Assembly: GCA_029204225.1 (NCBI GenBank)
Contig: CM055109.1
Coordinates: 7,167,982 to 7,231,981, forward strand
Direction of reading: 5' to 3'
DNA: 64,000 nucleotides
Source: Diphasiastrum complanatum
Lineage: Eukaryota > Streptophyta > Lycopodiopsida > Lycopodiales > Lycopodiaceae
Under the pieces are notes generated by a model, which was given only the letters and a program-made list of their open reading frames with translations, did no database searches and was not told where the DNA came from. Every line of letters begins with the position of its first letter. The first letter of the stretch is position 1. The translations under genes were made by a program, and so were the position numbers. Positions 33,758 through 47,889 of the stretch are shown piece after piece.

Positions 33758-34934
33758 CTACTTAAACATTTTTGTCCTAAAAAATGAAGACGCTTGTCTG
33801 ATCAGCTTGATCACCTTGGTTAAGTAGTCATGACTAAAGATGTGTCGTCCAAAAAAATAATTTATTGCCTTGTTACAGATCCAAAGTTGTCGAATTGAAT
33901 CCATTTTGCTAGCTTCAGACTGTAATCCTTGTTCCCATGGAGGAAAACTGATGGTCAAAGAAGAGGTTGATGAAGCACCATATTGCTTGTTGGCAACCAA
34001 TCTGTATGGGATGGACAGAGTATATCACCGCAATATCATCTTTTGTTTGCTTTCTCAACATCATACCAAATTGGATGCTTATCCAATTCTCTTGGATTCT
34101 TGGTTTTGTGTTGCATCTGGCTCTTTTACCGTAATTGGCAATCCATGTTGTTTAACCAACTTGATAAAGAACATTATAATTCTTCCATGAGCAATGGTAG
34201 TCATGAATTGTTGCTCAAATATAAATGCTCTATACGAAGTAGTCGACATGAATATTGAAATTCGGTCGTATGGTGAAACGTAATTCTGGGCATACTATTG
34301 ACCGAAATATTTTTTTTTAAATTTGGTCAATACCTCATTCATAGGTGGTTGTGAAAATTTGACCTCATTGACCTAAAAAATGGACTCTTGTCTCGAAGTA
34401 TAAAATTTGCAGTTGCCCATATAAATCGTTGAAGCATCAATCCCAAATAGTGAAAATACATTCCAAAGTTGAACCAGGGATTTGATGGTTCGATTGTTCC
34501 AAATAACCATTGATGAACAATCATTGTTGACATTACTCAATTGAAGATTGATCACATTAGAGTCCATTGAGCAATATAAACCTCTCCAAAGAAACTGATA
34601 TAGATTGCTGACATATCAGCTTCCTATAGAGTGCTGGCTGACTGAGAGAATGTTCCCAATCATTATTCACATCCATACTTTCTGAATATGCACGTGAATT
34701 AAAATTTGCCTTTTGAGTTTTGGAGAATCCATAGGAAACGGGTTCTCCAACTGAAGTCACTTGAAGATCTTGTAAAATGGATCTATGAGGCATTGAACAA
34801 TAATCCAAGGTATTGATACAAGTTGGATTTATTTGAAATAATGAAATCTCTTCATTGCAGACAATATCCTTGTTGAATACCTCATACTCCATTAGATTGT
34901 TGTCAAAAATAAAAATATTCTCAAAAGCTCCCAA
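33758..34934 (-). pseudogene. 3' open pieces of the non-autonomous element
   Basis: Several open stretches follow the acidic region: GAFENIFIFDNNLMEYEVFN and EEISLFQINPTCINTLDYC (34934-34557), NCKFYTSRQESIF (about 34380), and SISFPPWEQGLQSEASKMDS-like text (about 33930) up to the purine tract. They resemble decayed coding sequence rather than spacer but match nothing I recognise. They occupy the position of pol in an autonomous element. Confidence 0.3.
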
Positions 34935-35005
34935 ATCAAATTGAATTGGTTCGCAGATTGGATCCTTTTAATAGCCACTCAATTCCAAGCCATGGAATGT
35001 TGGTG

Positions 35006-35470
35006 TCATATAGTCCTCAATCTGAAAGTTTGGTGAATGCCTTGATCAACTTTCTTTGAGCATAGCAATATTCTCAATCTGATGATCCATAGTTGCTTGT
35101 TCATTGACCAGATTAAGGCATTGATATAGGTCAAGTTTCGAACTTTGATGGTTGAAATGAAACTTGAAGGATGTTCAATTAATTTTACATCCAAATTTGA
35201 ATCTTGACTTTCGTCTGAATCCTGATTTTCACCATCTAATGTTGCAACTTGATCCGAATCTTGAATTGGACTTTTGTTGCCTACAACTATATCTGGATCT
35301 AGGACTTGACTTTCGTTGTCGCTTTGCTCATCTGACTCATTATCATTGCTTTGCTCAACTGCTTTGTCATTGGAACTTTGCTCATCAAACTCATTGTTGG
35401 GATCATCTTCATCTTCAGAAGTTTCTTCTCTTTTATGCACATGCGGTTGCTGATGCTTTAGTGTATACAC
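35006..35470 (-). CDS. Acidic, Asn/Asp/Ser-rich ORF of unknown role
   Basis: The ORF is 154 codons. The first 90 residues are dominated by D, E, N, S and Q with repeats of NESDEQS/NDNESDEQ type, then IEHPSSFISTIKVRNL. It lies just downstream of gag in the same element and may be its continuation after a frame change, because the upstream frame reads on through KRKEEQSRWFEKMKMRI. No family is recognised. The low-complexity acidic stretch could be a linker. Confidence 0.35.
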   Translation of the reverse strand: MYTLKHQQPHVHKREETSEDEDDPNNEFDEQSSNDKAVEQSNDNESDEQSDNESQVLDPDIVVGNKSPIQDSDQVATLDGENQDSDESQDSNLDVKLIEHPSSFISTIKVRNLTYINALIWSMNKQLWIIRLRILLCSKKVDQGIHQTFRLRTI

Positions 35471-35529
35471 TCACTATCTGAATCCGCATTTTCATTTTCT
35501 CAAACCACCTGGATTGTTCTTCTTTCCTT

Positions 35530-36033
35530 TTAGCTTCCAAGCTTAAGCCTTTGGACTTGTTGCTTGTACTTTAAAGAATATTCCATAGTTTCCCTTAATC
35601 GAATCCCAGGCTGGAGAGAAGTAGTTTGTAGATAGTTTTCTATAATGCTCCGATATTGAGGTTGTAAGCCATATGTATAGCATTGTACAAGATATACTTC
35701 TCCATAATCGAATACTGGGACCATTTGTTGGAATTCTTGATTGTACTTAGCAACTATAGTTGTCTGGTTCAAAGAACACCATTATATGAAGTCGGATCGA
35801 TTGAAGACCTGTCTACAAACTGTTTTGAAATTTAACCAGTTCTCAAGAAAAAATTCATGAACGATATTCCATGACTGAACATCTCCTTGGAAACCCGATG
35901 AGGCAAAGAAAACCATACTACTATCACCAATACATCCACTATAGTAGAAGTTATAATCCAAATCTTCTAGCCAATTGTTTACATTAATAGAATGAATGCT
36001 TCCATCAAAGGTAGGACTAATGTATTCAGACAT
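35530..36033 (-). pseudogene. Retrotransposon gag of the non-autonomous element
   Basis: It starts MSEYISPTFDGSIHSINVNN at 36033. The text WLEDLDYNFYYSG, VFFASSGFQGDVQSWNI, FFLENWLNFKTVCRQVFN, then after one TAG, TIVAKYNQEFQQMVPVFDYG and YGLQPQYRSIIENYL follows the plant LTR-element gag pattern (a W-rich core, then a YxxxFxxL helix and a GL turn). One stop at about 35782 splits two otherwise in-frame halves. No zinc knuckle is visible. Confidence 0.6.
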
Positions 36034-37732
36034 AGAAGATCAAGTGACTGAATTTGATCAAACTACAATTTGGGAAGATCAATTTTGGCCCATTGTAGAT
36101 GGAATTGTCTCCTACCACTCAAGATAATTCAAATTTGACATCAATCACCCATGTGATGATCTTGGATTTCAAGAGTACTCTTTCTGGGATGATCTTGGAC
36201 TTTTACAACATCCCACTCTCTCCAATGTGCACTCTTTTTTCCACCACTTTGTTTGACTCTTAGGATGATGATGTGAAGAATTTCAGATCATCTCAGATCC
36301 AATTCCATAACCCGATCTTTGGTTGGAAATAGATCAAATCTACCAATCTTTGCTAATGTGGAAAAATCAACATCTACTCAATGAAAGAGATGCAAAATCA
36401 CTAAGAATCTGATCAAACATCAAACATAAGATATGATGAAGTTTTTGTCCATACAAAAATAGTAAGCTAATGTATTTCACATGTGTGGCTCTGAAAATAG
36501 CATAAAATAAGCATTCTACACACAACATTGCAACACATACAAGTGCAAATATGGGAGATACAATCATGCTATATAAGAAAAAATAATCAAAGTAGCACAT
36601 TGAAATTCCTTGCAATTATGCAATTTCATTGTATGCAACTCTCATTCAAATCACACTCCCACTATATAATACCAAAACTATCCAATTTTATTCCATGATA
36701 TGGTTTAGGGTTTAAAAACTCTTCAATGTTGAGCAAACACTAGTAATGTTGCAAGGAGCACAAACCCTGACAACAACTAATCTCCTACCCTATCTGTGAC
36801 TCATAAATCATGCTAGAATATGATTGTGAACATTTACAAGGACCAACATACGATTTTCAAGTTTAGGGTTGCCTCGGTCTTTCAACCTTCATCCCAATTA
36901 ATCGGGAAGCTGCAAATGAAAGCCGCTCAAGAATGAAATAACCATTCAAATCTATGCAATATATCGTATATGTAACATGTACAAAAATTAGTTGTAGCCC
37001 AAGCTGGGCTGTGTTAGATTTTAATGCTCACTCTTAAAACATTCACATAATGAGCATCCTGAAAACCGAAGTCCGCCGACTACATTTTGTTGGACCTTCA
37101 ATCACATTGGCAAGCAAGAGGAGCATTTCATAGAGCTACAAATCATAGTGGACACAATCCAAAAATAAATAATTAGTTCAACTTTTTCAATGGTTTTATA
37201 GAAGAGCACAATTTAGATATCAAGCTAAAAACTCGCCAAATGTTATGATCTTTCGTAAGGCATTCATTCATAACAAAAGAGAGGTACTTGCAATATATCA
37301 ATAATCTATTACAATGTTAATTTTCATCATCATCCTCTTCAAGATTCAGGCAGATGGTATTGTCATGAAGGAATCATCTCCTTTCATATGGATCCAAAAA
37401 TTCTAAATTCTTCCTTTCGCTCATATCTATGTAACCCAAATAAAGGGCCATTGTAGATGATTTTTTTGTAGTATCATTGGAAGTGCAACCCAACCCTTAG
37501 ATTATCTTGCATGGAAACGTATTTAGAAAGAATATCCATGTTTTGCAGGTAAAACAAGCAACATAAAATTTGGACTTGCAACAAACGGGGTTAACCCCTT
37601 TGGAAAAATGTGAAGCAAGTGGTCCTCTTGGCCAATGGTGTTGGTCAACTATAACATTTCACCTCGGCCATGCATAAAAAAAGGAAATTTCACGCTAGCA
37701 CTTCTAATCCCTAGAAAACACAAAGTAAAATT
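36034..37732. other. No supported gene
   Basis: AT-rich sequence without recognisable coding content. It may include the missing 5' LTR and leader of the element to the left, but no match to 33041-33751 was found by eye. Confidence 0.4.
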
Positions 37733-38264
37733 ATGGATATCTACCTTGCACCATTGATTGAAGAACTAGAACTACTATGGAAGGGAGTCCAAGCATATGA
37801 CATCTCACGTCCACTACAAGACAATACATTTTTGTCGCGTGCAAGTTTAATGTGGACAACGCATGATTATCCAAAATTGGGCGATTGTTCAGGTGACTAT
37901 AGAATGAAATCACTTGTATTTTTTATATATTTGTTTTCTTATGCATGCAATATTTATTCTTTAAAAAAATTCTATTTATAACACAAATTGGATTTGATTT
38001 TTTTTTAGGTTTTACAACTTCTAGATATCACGCGTGTCTCATTTGTAGAACAAATATTGATGCTTGACACTCATGTCAAACAAAGTTGTATTTGAAAATC
38101 ATCGCAAGTACTTACATGATGAAAAGCATCCATTTAGAACTGCTCATAGAAGAGGTTTTGGAGGAAGACCAGAAACAAAGATGCCTCCAAAGAGAATGTC
38201 TGTGATAGATTGGCACAAACTTTGGATTGAATCCAAGACTAAGCCTGATTTTTATCAAGAGTGA
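37733..38264 (+). pseudogene. CACTA (En/Spm) transposase fragment with intron
   Basis: Exon 37733-37892 reads MDIYLAPLIEELELLWKGVQ and ASLMWTTHDYPKLGDCSG, the tnp2 (Transposase_21) segment normally reading like YLQPLIEELKELW...LLWTINDFPAY..SG. A GT-AG intron (37893-38008) joins in phase to GFTTSRYHACLICRTN. A frame change then leads to FENHRKYLHDEKHPFRTAHR and FGGRPETKMPPK, the next part of the same family. The rest of the transposase and the CACTA termini are missing, and the frame change inactivates it. Confidence 0.75.
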
Positions 38265-39630
38265 TTGATTGCTTTTAGTACATGTACATGAGATAAAAAA
38301 CAATTGGGTTGGATTTGAAATTCTATATGAAATATTCTTAACATTTTTGTCCACACTGCTGAATTGTTCTATTGAGCATGCACTTTCGATCTACAATCGT
38401 CCGTTGTTTTACTTCCACTACTAACCTACAGTTATCGATCTAATATCAGAGCATCTATTTCATCAGAGCTCCTCTGATCCAATACCAATTGATACTTCCT
38501 AATAGCCCACGGTTTTTCGACAAGGTATTAGAGCTCATTTATGATAACCTACTGTTTTTTGACAGCTTTGTGTGATTATAGATGATTTTGTTTTATTTAT
38601 TATTCTGAGTATTTAATCTGGTTGTCGACAGACATTCAATTGAATTGGCGACCGGTATCACCAGTTACATGTGACCTTTATTATAATAACCAATGGATAG
38701 TTTATCTAGAAATTTTCATATTATATGTATCTCACTAAGACTTGGCGAGAACATCTGACTTAGCGGCCAGTTCGATGTATCGGACTGTGCTCCTATAATG
38801 AAGTTTATTAGACAAGGATATACATTGTTGCTTCAATACCTCCGATAGAGATTCACACAAACGTCTCAAAGCAACTCAAACGAGATCCGACAATCAGTCC
38901 TTAGCAACCAACTATTCAAACGAATGATTATTCTCAAGTCTAAACTATTTGAGTATCCATAAGTAATCTATCTACAATATCGATTTACAACAACACAAGG
39001 AATCCTTTAGGATTTGTAAGTCTGAACATTCTGAAGTGATAGTGATAAAGTGATTTTGAATGTCTTGATCACAATTAAGTCTAGAACAATTGATAAGTCC
39101 AAACACATAAGTAATTCATCTACCAATTAGTTTAAAGACAAGTTTAGTATCAAATTTATGGACATTCAAATATTGCAGTTTTGAGACTAAAAATTGTCTA
39201 ACCAGAGTTATCAAACATATGTCTCATCCGATACGCGTGAGACTATCAACTGTGAACATAGAAGCGCTCAACACACATATAGCATATGCAAGTGAAGAAC
39301 AATGAAGATTTGAAAGCTCGAGACAACTCTCTATTCTTCTGAAAACTCAGTAAATACAATGAAGTGTTATGGAATACTAATAGAGGTTCGAGTGCAACTG
39401 TACACATCTCTTAGAAACTGATGTGTTGGTTCTTACTTATAATTAACTAAATAACTATAAGCTTATCCTAGGATTTGCACCAAAAATTACATCAAATTGT
39501 CACCAGATGAAATTGCAGAATCCCCTCACCAAAACCTGGATACCAGGTCGCCCTTCCAATACTAGCTTTTTGCACCAAAACCTGCTAAAACTAGATTAGT
39601 TTCAAACATTGATCAATAGCCTTGTACTTG
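38265..39630. other. No supported gene
   Basis: No coding content was recognised. Near 38441, TAATATCAGAGC resembles a primer-binding site on the plus strand, and words like CGGTTTTTCGACAAGGTATT and CTGTTTTTTGACAG recur close by, suggesting old LTR-element debris. Confidence 0.35.
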
Positions 39631-39642
39631 GCTCTGATACCA

Positions 39643-40236
39643 TGTGAAAAGTATAGTACTAAGGACCATAAATGGATCTTTGAATGATCCACAAGGTTGA
39701 TTGTGTGCTTGTTAAACAATCTATCAGATACTAGTCATCAGAAAACAAGATCTAGTTTAGCAGCTTGATAGAAAACAAGTAGAGACAATCAGAGCATTGA
39801 TCAAAAACTATAATCCAACTCCACACGTGTGGAAATAAGGCTGTAGTACGGCCTGCAAAAAGTTTCTATCTCCTCACTATGGAGAATGAGAATACATAGT
39901 AAAAGACACTTTCTTTGCCAATTTAGGTGAAAATCCAGCATGTAATAAGGAAGTAGACTCAACTTTCTTGTCCTAATGTGAAAACCCTAGCCTAGATCCA
40001 AGAGTCATGCTTGGTAGGTGCATGGTAGGTACAAATCTCATCATAAATCATGGTCTAGATCCTACAAAGTAGGAATCACTACCAAATGGACACAACCACT
40101 CCTCTTGACTCGTGGTAACCTACTTTAGGTGTGAATGTACAAGTGGCACTTTGGCCATTCGAGTAACTAAAAACAATATTGACAAAATTACAATATTCTA
40201 CATAGCTAGATTTGCCAATGTAGGCAATTTTTCACA
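39643..40236 (-). repeat. Copia LTR lying between a primer site and a purine tract
   Basis: The left edge is GCTCTGATACCA (39631-39642, primer site on the minus strand) followed by TGTGAAAAG. The right edge is ATTTTTCACA followed by CTCCTCCTC (purine tract on the minus strand). The 594-bp LTR shares its termini, and a GGATCT/TTTTCACA-type end, with the LTR at 3738-4384, so the two may be related families. Being flanked by both signals, it is the junction LTR of two head-to-tail elements or a recombination product. Confidence 0.65.
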
Positions 40237-40450
40237 CTCCTCCTCAAATATAGCCTTGGAAACCACAATGCTTCTATCAATCACTCCAATTGAAGATCTA
40301 AGCTTTACAAATGAATCTTTTGGTAAAGATTTAGTAAACAAATCAGCCAAGCAACTTGATGATGGCACATGTTGGAGCTTATGATGAAGAAGATCCAATA
40401 GTTCACAACATGTACAACAAAGAAAAATATTGTCAAGAGATATAATAATT
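40237..40450 (-). pseudogene. C-terminal end of Copia RNase H
   Basis: The minus strand reads DLLHHKLQHVPSSSCLADLF, TKSLPKDSFVKLRSSIGVID and SKAIFEEECEK up to the purine tract. This is the standard end of Copia RNase H (compare the ADxxTKxLP motif). The rest of pol is missing upstream. Confidence 0.75.
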
Positions 40451-42865
<2,415 letters not shown>

Positions 42866-43879
42866 TACGTCATATCCTTCCATTTAGAATAGTTAAAATA
42901 TTGCAATCCATCTATTTTTTCCAAGACTATGTTCCCATGAAGTGCCACTTTGACTAAAACATGAAAAACAAGATCAATTTGATAGAATGAAGAGGATAAG
43001 CACAAACCCTAATATTGTGCTTCCGAACTCACTTGGCACTTGTATGAATGTTGACAACAACAAAAAATGTAGTAATTTAGACTCAAATCTTTGCAACGAC
43101 ACCTAAATGACCTAATTCTGAACTACGGTTCAAAAGTTATAGGCACCAAATCTTCCTTTCTAGCTAGTCTTGAATTTCAAACATATCTAGTCTTGAGTTT
43201 CAAAAAAATCTCCTTCATAGATTATATGTTTCTTGTTTGCAACACCTTGCTTGTTGTATTTACTCCTAGTCTTTTTCTTTTTTGTTTACAACCACCAATG
43301 CTTTTGGTGAAATCCAGACCAATTTCGCACCACCAATTGCTTATTTTTCTAACCAATTTCTTTCTTATGATTTGTCTTAGGTACTTGAGAAATTGTTGCA
43401 GAATTCCATAAAGTCAGCATTACCATATACATGTGAGTTTCACATGAATAGATCTTTTTGTGCTCTACCATCTTTCTTACAACCGCACTTTAGATTCCAT
43501 CTCCTTAATTTTATAGTCCAATATTTTTTCTTGAAAATCATGTTCAACTCCAAAAAATTCATCCAAGCATTTACAAAATATTGTCTTTTTTTGATAAAAG
43601 TGTTGCCTCCAAACCAAGATTTTGCTTTCCTCTCTATCAAGGGACAATTTACAATCATATGACCCTACAATTACAACAAATGAATGAAACAGATAAAACA
43701 TTTTGCTTGTGCAAAGTTTTGTTGCGGGTTCAATTCAATCACCTTTGAAACTATTTTGTCCAATGTGTGGAGTTAATATATTTTCAAGTGCGTTACAATT
43801 CTTTTACATGACATAAATGTTGTGCATTATATTGTACAACACTCACCAGCTCTTTTTTTAATTTTTGAAAGCTTAAGAT

Positions 43880-44440
43880 ACTATTATATATCAGTATTGG
43901 CAATGACATGAAGATCAGACTTCTTTAAGCTCAAAAGAGAGGAGGAGCAATAACAAAACTCATCGAAAAGGGAGAGAAGGTGGCGAACATGGGTCTCAGA
44001 AAGTAGAGACAAGAGAGTAACATCATCTGCAAAATGTTGATGCGAGAGAGCAATTGAAGCAGCATGATGAAAAGAAAAAGAAAGGGGTTCAGTAGTGATG
44101 GCAAACATCATGGGAGACAAAGGAGAACCCTGTCAAATGTCACAAGAGAGAAAGAAGCAGTTTGACATGTAACTATTAAACAAAACGTTAGAAGAAGAGG
44201 ATGAACAAAGAGCATGCACAAAGCAGGAAAATGAGGGAGGAAAGCCAAAGGCATGGCAGCATGCAATGATGTAATCCTAGCTAATTATGTCGGAAGCTTT
44301 GTCAAGGTCCAAGCAAAGAATCAAGGAGGGAATAACAGAAGCAGCAAGAGAGTCAGTTGTAGCCCACACATTGAGAATATAATCCATAATGTCGCACCCT
44401 TGACAAAACTTAGTTGTTCAGGGGTAAGGAAATGACGTTG
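43880..44440 (-). pseudogene. LINE reverse transcriptase fragment
   Basis: The minus strand reads LDLDKASD, IIACCHAFGFPPSFSCFVHA, QGSPLSPMMFAITTEPLSF and the catalytic HFADDVTLLS (near 44016), followed by LSLFDEFCYCSSSLLSLKKS. These are RT blocks of a plant L1-type non-LTR element (DLxKAxD, QGxPLSP, xADD). Stops occur before YIIAC and before QGS. Endonuclease and 3' parts were not recognised. Confidence 0.75.
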
Positions 44441-44488
44441 GCAAAGACCTTCACATTTTTCGCATAACAGTTTATGTTCATTTCTACA

Positions 44489-45232
44489 GAGTTACAGTTT
44501 AAATCTACAAACAGAAGCCACCGACTTGCATTAATTCATCAGCAAGTAATTTCTGAGAAGTCCTAACTGGATGGATGCCAGCATATCATAGCCAACTGGA
44601 TGACACATTTGATGATCTAATTGCTTAGTATAAATAGTTGTTCATATTCCTACATCTCAAGTATTGAAGCATGAAGAACAATCATCAAGTATTGAATAAT
44701 TAGCGTTCTCTCTCTCAAGCCTGTGAGCTTGAACACTCTTGAGCATTCTAGCTCACTTCTTTAGAGTTGTTTAGAAATTGCCATTGCGCTGCTTATCAGC
44801 ATTGCGCTTAATTCAGATTTATATTTAGCCGCTCAGAAGATAGCTTAGAGTATGTGGCTTCAATCCGCAACTTGTTGTACTCATCTATTTTGTTTTTATA
44901 CTAAATCAAAATTATCTTTTTATTGCATTCGGGTTCGCCTCAAAATGTACGCATTTCTGTAAGTCATCGCGACTGATTATTTGTTTGATAATTCAATGCT
45001 TAATATTTGGCTAAGTAATCACTGTAGTGCTAATGATTCCAAAGTTAGTTACTAAAAGATTGAACATGATTTCTATTACTATTGTTTTGTTCAAAATTGA
45101 TAGGTGTAGTCATGCATAGAGAAAGATGAAGATAGTTTATTCTGCTGCGCATGATAAGTTTTTTTTTCTTGTCATTCGAATTAGTTTTGTTTGATTCTAT
45201 TTGGCCTATCCTTTTACACCTCTTTCCAACAT
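44489..45232 (+). repeat. Left LTR of the outer Copia element
   Basis: It matches 55519-55888 from TTTAAATCT through TTGCATTAATTCATC, TATAAATAG (44629-44637, a TATA box) and GAGCTTGAACACTCTTGAGC. It ends at CCAACA before the primer site TGGTATCAGAGC (45233-45244). Confidence 0.75.
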
Positions 45233-45269
45233 GGTATCAGAGCCTTGATTCTTCAAGGCCTAATACTAT

Positions 45270-45874
45270 ATCAGAGTGCAAGCTCTTATACTTGATATCT
45301 TTTGCGATATCAAACTATTCTATGAAAAGGTCGAGCAAGGATACCTTGTAGGATATGACACACATTCATCATACTACAAGATCTATCTGTCGGAGACTAA
45401 TCAAATTAAAAGTATTAGAGATGTCAAATTTGATGAAGCAAGAAGCATGGCCAATGAACATCTAGTTAGCTATGAAATCCTTGGTAAGCAGTACTACAAC
45501 CTGCCAACATCGACAAAGGGAGCGGACCCTGAGCATCAAGATAAAGATGTTTGAATTACATACGAACCAAGTGACAGTCCAGATGACGAACAACCCGATA
45601 TGCAATTTGTACTCAGAACACCTGCAATGTGCACAATAGTTCTGCTGTCGACAAAAGAGTCGCCGCACCCACACCACCTTTAAGGAGATCCAGTAGAGAG
45701 AGAAGACAACTCATCAGATATATACCAGACAACTCATCTTCAACTCAAGAAGACTTCTGCAAATTCGGCGGTGAACCACAAATGTATGAAAAAGCCACCA
45801 ACAATCTAGATAAGGACAATTATATTAAAGGCATGGAAGAAGAAATGACCTCCATGAAACAAAATGATGTGTGG
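45270..45874 (+). pseudogene. Copia integrase-to-RT linker region
   Basis: It reads GYLVGYDTHSSYYKIYLSET and IKSIRDVKFDEARSM, the region after integrase where Copia proteins have GY..S..Y.....F.SRDV.F.E. With frame changes, PLRRSSRERRQLIRYI, then EEMTSMKQNDVW follows, the N-terminal edge of the RT domain. The text stops exactly where the inner LTR begins (45875). Confidence 0.7.
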
Positions 45875-47408
45875 TGTTATGTCCATGGCCAGTAAGTAGG
45901 ATTTAGTATACTCGTAGTCTTGGATACACGCAGTACTCTAGTAAATCAAGCTGTTAGTTATGCCATGTCATACTAGATGTGACCCAAGAGTAAGCAATAT
46001 CCTTGTGAGGCCCAGAACACACTAAATGGAGTTTAGACAAGGCATGAGACAATGTATGCATGTGTAGAGTTATCAATAACAATTCCATGGATAATTGGTC
46101 CATGCTTAGGACTCTATTCTAGGTGAATCTATGTATAGAGAACTTAGGACTATGCATGGCTATGTGCCCAGGTTGCTTTTGGCTATATATATTGAGGCCA
46201 AACTCATCCTATTCATTGTGATCATTGATTCATTGCCACAGTTTCACTCTACCTTCATGTTTCTTATTCCTTGGCTTGGGGGTGAAGCTTCTAGAGTTGA
46301 TTGGTTGCTTCTACTTGGTTGGGTGGTTGTTCCATAGTGTGTTTTTTGTGTTTTATCTTGTAAGCAGGATTTTAGGGAGCTTCCCTTATATTGGTATCAG
46401 AGCAAGGCTTACGAAGGAGAAGGGTTACCTTTCGTCGAAATTTTGGATTGGATCCATGGGAATTCTCTTCCAAGGTGGATAGCAAGGTTGCAAGTGGGTG
46501 TAATATCCCGGTTTCAATTTGCATGTTGCTAAGATCCATTACTCTTGGGATTCTTTGTGGTTTTATGGAGAATTGTCCTTGAAGGCCAATTTGTGATGCT
46601 TTTTTGGAGCTTTTTCTTGTGTAGATCAAATATTTGGTAGATCGGATTTTTCCAGCAAGTGTACTTTCATTTTAGGGTTCATTAATGATGAAATTAATGA
46701 TGCATGCCGATGCTTTATGATTCTAGGCTATGTTTTGGTCAAAATTGCTTGGTTTTTCATGCTTTTTGACACAAAATAGATAGTAAGAACCAAAATCCAG
46801 CAAGATCAGACCAATTAGATGATTATAATTCTATAAATTGGCTTGCATGTGTTAGAGAAAGAGTTGTATGTCATGAATTTCCAAAAAAACCGGAAAATAG
46901 CCAAAAATCATCATTTTTGCTTGTTTTTTCATAAAGTTGGATAGTAGGTGGCTGTAAAACACCATGTAGAGCTTGTAAAGAGGTGTACCAAAGTCTTTTG
47001 AAGCTTTCCCTGAAGTTACCAGCAATTGAACTTGTAGGAAGTCAAAAAAAGCTCAAAAAATGACCATTTTTGGTGATTTTTGGGGGATGGATCTCTCCAA
47101 ATCCATAAGGAGATCATTCTGGAATTATTTATAGCATGATTAGCTATTTTGACTTCTGCAAATTAAGAAATGTTCGTTCTCAGCCTATACTGCATCTTAG
47201 GATCAGTATGAATGCTTCATGGAAGTCTAATTGGTTGTTTAAAACTCTTGGTAGCACAAATTTTGGGCTGGAATGGGTGTTTGCACATTTTTACATGATA
47301 TTGTCTTGTGGAAATGTGCCCCACTACAGATTTTCTGAAACTCTGATCTCGCATGTGTGAAGCCTAGGTGGTAGGATGATGTGGCAAGCATCTTGTTCAC
47401 TTGGTCTC

Positions 47409-47873
47409 TGTTACAACTCCCTAGCATCATCGACTGCCTTGAAGGTTCCGCACACCCCGTACCAGTGACGACGCACCGTAACCGCCCAACCATAGGGTCA
47501 CAACCGACCCACTCCCATGCCCTGGAGCAATCGACATAATCATGCCCGGTCAAGCCTCCTACGATAACCGTCATCCCATACCACCAGCCATCGCACTCGG
47601 CTCTCCCTAGCATGCATCTCTAGGCCTGAAGATACATCTCGGCTAATGCACGTGCTCTCCATCCACCAACTCCCGGGTAGACTCAGTGAATGGAAAGAGG
47701 GAGACCCCACCACAATATGGGCATAGCACAGAGGGTCTTATCAAGCACGGTCTTGCCGGCAACACGTGACCACCTAGGATGGTGACGCGTGGCACCTAGA
47801 CATGTCGATAACTCTAGTCCTACGTCATGCCCCTTGTGAGGCCGTCACTGAAGGGTGTATCGATATGGTACAA
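47409..47873 (-). repeat. 3' LTR of the inner chromovirus
   Basis: It shares TGTTACAACTCCCTAG, GACGACGCACCGTAAC and CGATATGGTACA with the partner. Its outermost TTA on the purine-tract side appears lost compared with 52864-53330. Confidence 0.8.
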
Positions 47874-47889
47874 CCCCCCCATAAAAACT

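Larger units (their letters stand above)
33041..36033 (-). mobile_element. Minus-strand non-autonomous LTR element (gag plus unassigned ORFs)
   Basis: A candidate 3' LTR occupies 33041-33751, with termini TGTCAT/ATGACA. It is preceded on the minus strand by the purine tract GTTTAAGTAGGGGGAGTG (33752-33769). Upstream are gag (36033-35530), an acidic ORF (35470-35006) and further open pieces to 33758. No enzymatic domain was found. A 5' LTR could not be identified to the right of 36033. Confidence 0.5.

Noticed and set aside
43440-43701. Zinc-knuckle-like minus-strand text GHMIVNCPLIERKAKSW
   Set aside because: The first two cysteines are not in frame and it lies on the wrong side of the LINE RT for an ORF1; too weak to call.
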